Assembly (NCBI GenBank): GCA_964431365.1
Contig: CAYSJJ010000008.1
Location: 14,198 to 78,197, forward strand
Length of the DNA stretch: 64,000 nucleotides
Origin: Geomobilibacter sp964431365
Lineage (GTDB): Bacteria > Desulfobacterota > Desulfuromonadia > Geobacterales > DSM-12255
Direction of reading: 5' to 3'
This document shows, in pieces, positions 59,392-64,000 of this stretch (the stretch's first letter is position 1; the number at the start of each line of letters is the position of its first letter). The translations under genes and the position numbers were made by a program. Below the pieces are notes generated by a model. It had not been told where the DNA came from and searched no databases. It worked only from the letters and a program-made list of their open reading frames with translations.

Positions 59392-60603
59392 ATGCCTAAA
59401 AGGATTGCGCCGCTTTCAGAGTTGCAGGTTCGTAATGCGAAGCCGCAAGCAAAGCAGGTCACTCTTTTTGACGGTGGTGGGCTTTATCTACTGGTTACTC
59501 CCACCGGCGGAAAGCTCTGGCGATTAAAATACAGCTTGCTCGGCAAGGAAAAATTACTTGCGCTAGGGACCTATCCGGAGATCTCTCTTGCAGATGCCCG
59601 CCAACGTCGTGAAGAAGCTCGTAAACAGGTTGCCAACGGAATCGATCCCGGTGAAGTAAAGAAAGCCAAAAAAGCGTCGATTGAAGCAAGCGATGAAAAC
59701 AGCTTTGAAGTAATTGCCAGAGAGTGGCACGGCAAGTTTTTGCTGAACAAGTCAGAAAGTTACCGTGACAAGATGCTGACGAACTTTGAGCGCGATGTCT
59801 TCCCGTGGATAGGCAAGATTGCTGTAAATGAGCTGAAGGCACCGGAACTGCTGTCGGTTTTACGTCGAATTGAGTCTCGTGGAGCGCTAGAAACGGCCCA
59901 CAGGTCCCGTTCTGCCTGCAGCCAGGTGTTACGGTATGCTGTTGCCACAGGAAGAGCTGAGAGGGATTGTGCTTCGGATTTGATAGGTGCCCTCCCCCCG
60001 TACAAAAAAGGTCATCGTGCTGCTCTTACTGATCCGAAGGATGTTGCACCTCTTCTGAGGGCAATTGACGATTACCAAGGGACATTTTCGGTCAAATGCG
60101 CGTTGAGGCTTGCTCCGCTTCTTTTCGTCCGTCCTGGAGAACTCCGTAAAGCGGAATGGTCGGAAATTGATTTTGAAGTTGCTGAGTGGAGGATTCCTGG
60201 TGATAAGATGAAAATGAAGAATCCCCATATTGTCCCTTTGGCTTCCCAGGCAGTAGCAATCTTGAAGGAGCTTTATCCATTAACTGGGCATTTCCAGTTT
60301 CTTTTCCCATCGCCCCGATCACCACTTCGTCCCATGAGCGATAATGCGATACTTTCAGCACTTAGACGTATGGGATTTGAGAAGGACGAAATGAGCGGTC
60401 ACGGTTTCAGGGCCATGGCCCGAACGATACTCGATGAAGTTTTGCATATTCGACCCGATTATATAGAGCACCAGCTAGCTCACGCGGTGAAGGACCCCAA
60501 TGGCAGGGCGTACAATAGGACGGCACATCTGGCGGAACGGAAGAAGATGATGCAGGCGTGGGCAGATTATCTCGATGAATTGAAAGAATCAAAGAACTCT
60601 TGA
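59392..60603 (+). CDS. P4-type tyrosine integrase
   Basis: A 403-residue recombinase. The N-terminal DUF4102 arm-binding domain has LSELQVRNAKPQAKQVTLFDGGGLYLLVTPTGGKLWRLKY and ALGTYPEISLADARQRREEARK. The core-binding domain is about 100-190. The catalytic domain shows the RPGELRKAEW arginine, the HGFRAMARTILDE His/Arg box, a second HQLAHAV and the nucleophile Tyr in GRAYNRTAHL. Start ATG 59392 has GGGGAGG upstream. Its position 180 bases after tRNA-Pro is typical for P4-like islands. The next genes are on the same strand. Confidence 0.95.
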   Translation: MPKRIAPLSELQVRNAKPQAKQVTLFDGGGLYLLVTPTGGKLWRLKYSLLGKEKLLALGTYPEISLADARQRREEARKQVANGIDPGEVKKAKKASIEASDENSFEVIAREWHGKFLLNKSESYRDKMLTNFERDVFPWIGKIAVNELKAPELLSVLRRIESRGALETAHRSRSACSQVLRYAVATGRAERDCASDLIGALPPYKKGHRAALTDPKDVAPLLRAIDDYQGTFSVKCALRLAPLLFVRPGELRKAEWSEIDFEVAEWRIPGDKMKMKNPHIVPLASQAVAILKELYPLTGHFQFLFPSPRSPLRPMSDNAILSALRRMGFEKDEMSGHGFRAMARTILDEVLHIRPDYIEHQLAHAVKDPNGRAYNRTAHLAERKKMMQAWADYLDELKESKNS

Positions 60604-60659
60604 TTCGACCGTTTTTTGTCTCGTTTGTTTTGGTTTAATCTGGTCAGAGGAGCAATATT

Positions 60660-61010
60660 GTGAAGAAAATTGTTAAACCTAATGAATTGAAAAAACTGGA
60701 AGAGGTTAAGAAACAAACCGGTTTTTCGAGGATGAACGCCGGTAGACCAAAACCTTGGGAGAGTTTACAACTTGTTGGTCTTCGTGCGGTACCAGAAGAT
60801 AAAAGGCCATATACCGATAATATAGACTTTTATGTAAACGGCACAGGGATAGATCACGACACGTTGTCAAAACATTATAAGAAAATATTTAGAGAGGATG
60901 TCCTCTCGGCAATCAGGCAATCGTTTCCTGATCTTAAAAGGAATTTTCATCTCACGCTCCATTATAACGTTGACAAATTGGAAAAAATGACGTTAGATGA
61001 CGAAAAGTGA
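60660..61010 (+). CDS. hypothetical protein of the mobile element
   Basis: A 116-residue protein read from GTG 60660 after AGAGGAGC. It is Lys-rich (MKKIVKPNELKKLEEVKKQ) and has no membrane segment. I do not recognise a domain; the middle (PYTDNIDFYVNGTGIDHDTLSKHYKKIF) and HLTLHYNVDKLEK suggest a small globular alpha/beta fold. Its composition is AT-rich like the rest of the element. It lies between the integrase and a long structured terminator. Confidence 0.6.
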   Translation: MKKIVKPNELKKLEEVKKQTGFSRMNAGRPKPWESLQLVGLRAVPEDKRPYTDNIDFYVNGTGIDHDTLSKHYKKIFREDVLSAIRQSFPDLKRNFHLTLHYNVDKLEKMTLDDEK

Positions 61011-61104
61011 TAACTGTTAACCTAAAAGCTGGCACTGACAGTTTGATCAAAATATAGCAACGGATAAGCGACTTCGCCAGATATAGACTGGTAGAACACC
61101 CGTG

Positions 61105-61162
61105 AGCCCGTGCTGATGTGTTTGCTTTCATCAAGCAGATACATCTGCACGGGCTTTTTTTT
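61105..61162 (+). terminator. long multi-stem terminator hairpin
   Basis: Outer stem AGCCCGTGC/GCACGGGCT (61105-61113, 61147-61155). Inside are GATGT/ACATC (61115-61119, 61141-61145) and TGCTT/AAGCA, giving an almost continuous hairpin with a T8 tail. Such a long hairpin could be a small RNA or the terminator of the hypothetical gene. Confidence 0.75.
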
Positions 61163-61188
61163 GTTGCCGCCAATTTTTTGGAGGGGAT

Positions 61189-61488
61189 ATGGGTGTCAAG
61201 ATAAGGTCGAATTTGGGTGGTCAAGGGAGTGTTTTTCAGGAGCAGGATCATATTTGCCAGCTGAAATCAACGGATGGTCACAAGGAAATGTTGTGCACCT
61301 GTCAAGATCGTCTGTTGCGTCTGAAGGAAGTACTTGAACGCATACCAATTGGAAAATCAACTTGGTGGGATGGGGTCAAATCCGGCCGTTATCCGGCTCC
61401 TGTACGTCATCTAGGCCCTAAAATAGCGGCATGGCGCCTTTCTGACATTTTGAGTCTGGTAAGGGGGGAGGTAGCAGACCATGAGTAA
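61189..61488 (+). CDS. AlpA-family regulator
   Basis: A 99-residue protein. The last 55 residues fit the AlpA/phage excisionase-regulator helix-turn-helix (RLLRLKEVLERIPIGKSTWWDGVKSGRYPAPVRHLGPKIAAWRLSDILSLV). The first 45 residues carry several Cys and His (ICQLKSTDGHKEMLCTCQD) and are unusual for the family, possibly from a poor start choice. Start ATG 61189 follows GGAGGGG. It would control integrase or replication genes. Its end overlaps the primase start by eight bases. Confidence 0.82.
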   Translation: MGVKIRSNLGGQGSVFQEQDHICQLKSTDGHKEMLCTCQDRLLRLKEVLERIPIGKSTWWDGVKSGRYPAPVRHLGPKIAAWRLSDILSLVRGEVADHE

Positions 61489-63637
61489 TACCGATGAGTT
61501 CAGGCAGGCAATGGGGAAGGCCGGGATTGCGCCACCGGATAGAATTATTGAAGACGGCATTCGTCACCGCTTCCATGTCAACGGTGATAAGCCAGGATCG
61601 AAGAATGGATGGTACGTGTACCATGGAACTGGCTTGGCAATGGGCTCTTTTGGATGCTGGAAGCGCGGTATAACTAACCATTGGAACAGCAAGGCCTCTC
61701 AGACGATGAGTGCCCAGGAGAAGTCCGAACATAAGTCAAGAATGGAATACACAACCCGGCAAAATGAAGCCGAAACTAAGCGTCTTCATGTCGAATGCCG
61801 TAAGAGGGCAAAGGCTATTTGGAACAGTGCTACCCCTAAAGGGACCCAAAAGCACGCCTACACCAAGAGAAAGGGAATCAGGTCTTATACTGCCGAGACC
61901 GACGGAAGGGGTAATTTGATTATCCCTATTTATGACATCGAGAGAAAGCTCCACGGCCTTCAGTTCATCTCAAAGGATGGCACAAAGAGGTTCTTGCTTG
62001 GTACGGCGAAGAAAGATCATTTCTCATTTCTCGGGAAGGGTTCCAGCGAAGCAGAGGCGATAATAATATGCGAGGGTTGGGCTACAGGATGCAGTCTGCA
62101 CGAGGCCACTGGACTTCCTGTTGTAATCGCCTTTGATGCAGGGAATTTAAAGCCTGTTGGCGAAGTTTGGCGAAAAGAGTTGCCGGAACAGAAAATCATT
62201 ATCGCCGGCGATAATGACCATGCCACCGAAGGGAACCCTGGCAGGACTAAGGCTACTGAAGCTGCGAAGGCGGTAAATGGCATTGCCGTCTTCCCAACTT
62301 TCAAGATAGCCAGGGGCAAGACTGACTTCAACGACATGCACCAGGAGCAAGGTCTAGAGTCTGTTACCAAGATTCTCAATAGCGCTCTCGCAGAGGTCCA
62401 AACAGATGATCCTGAATGGCCGGTATTACATGAAGACGCGTTGCCAGGCTGGATTGGAGAGTTTGTTAAGTTGGCTTGCGAGAAATCAGAAGCTGATCCA
62501 GTCGCTGTCCTCGTAACGTTACTATTGCGCTTCGCAACTGAGATCAAAGGTGTTTACCATGAAGTAGGAGACAGCAAGGAGTGGTGTCGCACAAATGCGG
62601 TCATCGTTGGAAACTCTTCAAAATCACGTAAGGGTACGTCATCAAAGCCTGTCGAAAGATTGTTCGAGGGAATTGCGGATAGTGCAAAATCATCGCCAGG
62701 TCCACTTTCAACAGGTGAGGGGCTTATTCACGCAGTTCGGGATGAGCGGGTCGAATTCGACAGGAAAAAGGGCAAAGATGTTGTTGTTGACCCTGGCGAT
62801 CAGGACAAACGTTTATTTGTATTGAACGAAGAGTTTGCAAGTACTCTCAACTGTATCCAACGCCAAGGCAACACACTCTCGGCGACAACTAGGACCTTGT
62901 TTGATGATGGAAACGCTGAACCGTTAACCAAAACTGAAAAAATTAAAACTACAGGGGCTCATGTCGTAATTTTGTGTCATATCACTACGATAGAGCTTCA
63001 ATCAATGTTCAATTCGGTACAGATGTCAAACGGTTTTGGTAATCGCTTTTTATGGATTCTGGCAAAACGACGTCAACTAGTATCTAGACCAGAGAAGATC
63101 CCAGATAACGAAATTGAACGGTTACAGAAAATCGTTATTGATCGCATTGAAGCAGCGAAAACCCTTTCCGCAGTTCAGAAGAGTGAAAAGGCCATAGATT
63201 TGTGGGATAACGTTTACCATGAACTAACCATGGAGTTTGCTGGCCCAGCTGGCGCCATTGTAAATCGTTCCGAAACTCATGCTAACAGGCTTGCTTTAAT
63301 ATACATGCTGGCAGCAGGTCATAGAAATATTCAAACGTCAGACTTGAGGGCAGCTTTGGCGCTCGTTAAATATGCTCGGGAATCAGCATTTATTATTTTC
63401 AAAGGAAGCCTCGGAGACAAACGCAAGGAGAAACTCATAAGGTCTTTAAGTGATGCCCCGGACAACAAAATGTCTCAAAGCAAAATCAGCAACGATGTAT
63501 TCAAACGCAACCTAAAATCGAGCGAGCTAGATGAGATACTGAATGATTTGNNNNNNNNNNACATGGTAACTATTGACATTGTGAAGTCAAACAAGGGCAA
63601 GAACGTTAAGATGGTATCACTAGTTAACGCAAACTGA
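61481..63637 (+). CDS. Toprim/DUF3987 replication protein, gapped
   Basis: A protein of about 718 residues. Residues 1-150 are an alpha/beta region with a Zn-poor primase-like start (RHRFHVNGDKPGSKNGWYVYH). A Toprim domain lies at about 185-270 (AIIICEGWATGCSLHEATGLPVVIAFDAGNL and KIIIAGDNDHATEGNPG). The rest is DUF3987-like with a P-loop variant (NAVIVGNSSKSRKGTSSKPV) and EEFASTLNCIQRQGNTLSATTRTLFD. It likely primes or unwinds the element's origin. A 10-N gap (63551-63560) interrupts the tail, so the frame across it is assumed. Confidence 0.8.
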   Translation: MSNTDEFRQAMGKAGIAPPDRIIEDGIRHRFHVNGDKPGSKNGWYVYHGTGLAMGSFGCWKRGITNHWNSKASQTMSAQEKSEHKSRMEYTTRQNEAETKRLHVECRKRAKAIWNSATPKGTQKHAYTKRKGIRSYTAETDGRGNLIIPIYDIERKLHGLQFISKDGTKRFLLGTAKKDHFSFLGKGSSEAEAIIICEGWATGCSLHEATGLPVVIAFDAGNLKPVGEVWRKELPEQKIIIAGDNDHATEGNPGRTKATEAAKAVNGIAVFPTFKIARGKTDFNDMHQEQGLESVTKILNSALAEVQTDDPEWPVLHEDALPGWIGEFVKLACEKSEADPVAVLVTLLLRFATEIKGVYHEVGDSKEWCRTNAVIVGNSSKSRKGTSSKPVERLFEGIADSAKSSPGPLSTGEGLIHAVRDERVEFDRKKGKDVVVDPGDQDKRLFVLNEEFASTLNCIQRQGNTLSATTRTLFDDGNAEPLTKTEKIKTTGAHVVILCHITTIELQSMFNSVQMSNGFGNRFLWILAKRRQLVSRPEKIPDNEIERLQKIVIDRIEAAKTLSAVQKSEKAIDLWDNVYHELTMEFAGPAGAIVNRSETHANRLALIYMLAAGHRNIQTSDLRAALALVKYARESAFIIFKGSLGDKRKEKLIRSLSDAPDNKMSQSKISNDVFKRNLKSSELDEILNDLXXXXMVTIDIVKSNKGKNVKMVSLVNAN
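63551..63560. other. assembly gap (10 N) in the Toprim/DUF3987 gene
   Basis: Ten Ns near the 3' end of the gene. Unlike the pheS gap, the flanks (ATTTG and ACATGG) share no visible overlap, so its true size is unknown. Confidence 0.9.
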
Positions 63638-64000
63638 AATTTGCCGGACACTTCATCATTGCAACGAGAAGGGCCTATTGGTAACCTGCAAAGCCATACC
63701 AATACGCAGAACAGGAAAAACCTTTAAGGGTTAGTCAGTTCGTAAATTCGTTAATTCGTAAACTCGCTCATGCCAGTGGTGATGACCGGGACAATCCACC
63801 CCTTCATTTGACTATTCCAATATTGTAAAAATTATGCGCTCCATACCTTTTTTACTTCTTGGCATAAATAACATGGAGTCATAACCATGGTAATGGTTAT
63901 GTTAGATAGAGCCTGAATGATTATGGATGCGATATTTGCGCTCAGTTGGTTTCTAGGTGCGTATTCCGGTGAAAACGGTCAGAGAACCTGACGTGAAAGC
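63638..64000. other. non-coding region with iteron-like repeats and a palindrome
   Basis: No gene is seen in these 363 bases. Three 8-base tandem repeats (TTCGTAAA, TTCGTTAA, TTCGTAAA) lie at 63739-63762. A 22-base palindrome with arms CATAACCAT/ATGGTTATG is at 63880-63901. The last 40 bases carry TATTCCGGTGAAAACGGTC, which I loosely associate with ends of an IS21-like element. The first two could belong to a replication origin of the mobile element. Confidence 0.4.

Noticed and set aside
1..64000. CRISPR array or rRNA operon
   Set aside because: No regularly spaced direct repeats of 25-40 bases and no rRNA-like sequence were seen.
59214..64000. Second copy of the tRNA-Pro 3' end (attR)
   Set aside because: I looked for the TTCGAATCCAGT...CACCGACCA end downstream and did not find it, so the element extends past the window.

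Overview
The window looks like a chromosomal piece of a GC-rich deltaproteobacterium of the Geobacter group (Geobacteraceae or Geobacterales). The main evidence is a short geopilin gene (pilA-N) followed by its secreted partner (pilA-C) behind a sigma-54 promoter. Supporting evidence is an adenosylcobalamin-dependent ribonucleotide reductase, a Pal lipoprotein, a DUF3124 protein and the gene order thrS-infC-rpmI-rplT-pheS-pheT-ihfA. The sequence is a scaffold with two 10-N gaps; the one in pheS appears to have no missing sequence.

Layout. (1) 1-9.4 kb is housekeeping and envelope: a partial M3 oligopeptidase, Pal, a MarR regulator, M23 and Nudix genes, a cupredoxin, RecQ, a YkgJ cysteine-cluster protein and a CAP-domain protein. 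(2) 9.4-25 kb holds a DnaA-box-like cluster, nrdJ, a GAF-GGDEF protein, a beta-helix protein, a class V aminotransferase, PhoH, tsaD-rsmA, the UDP-glucuronate/UDP-xylose pair, ftsB, a tiny Cys-rich protein, argS and a SPOR protein. (3) 25.0-51.3 kb is a nanofilament and surface-glycan locus. It opens with pilA-N and pilA-C, then an ABC exporter with a TPR protein, a GT-C/TPR membrane protein and a polyprenyl-phosphate phosphopentose synthase. After these come a Wzm/Wzt ABC exporter, eleven cytoplasmic glycosyltransferases (one with two GT4 domains), six methyltransferases and a polysaccharide deacetylase. A second geopilin gene with its own sigma-54 promoter lies inside the locus at 47 kb. The position next to pilA recalls the Geobacter sulfurreducens xap (extracellular anchoring polysaccharide) locus. 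(4) 51.4-59.2 kb has tRNA-Val, the thrS-to-ihfA translation operon with a non-ATG infC start, a MerR regulator and tRNA-Pro. (5) 59.2-64 kb is the left part of a mobile element inserted at the 3' end of tRNA-Pro: P4-type integrase, a hypothetical gene, a long structured terminator, an AlpA regulator, a Toprim/DUF3987 replication protein and iteron-like repeats. Its right end is outside the window.

How it fits together. Sigma-54 promoters with PilR-type TGTC half-sites would drive the filament genes. The downstream cluster would build, cap by methylation and export a surface glycan through Wzm/Wzt. The phosphopentose synthase and GT-C protein beside pilA suggest a second, periplasmic glycosylation branch that could act on the pilin or the surface polymer. 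An 11-G tract in one methyltransferase gene could make part of the structure phase variable.
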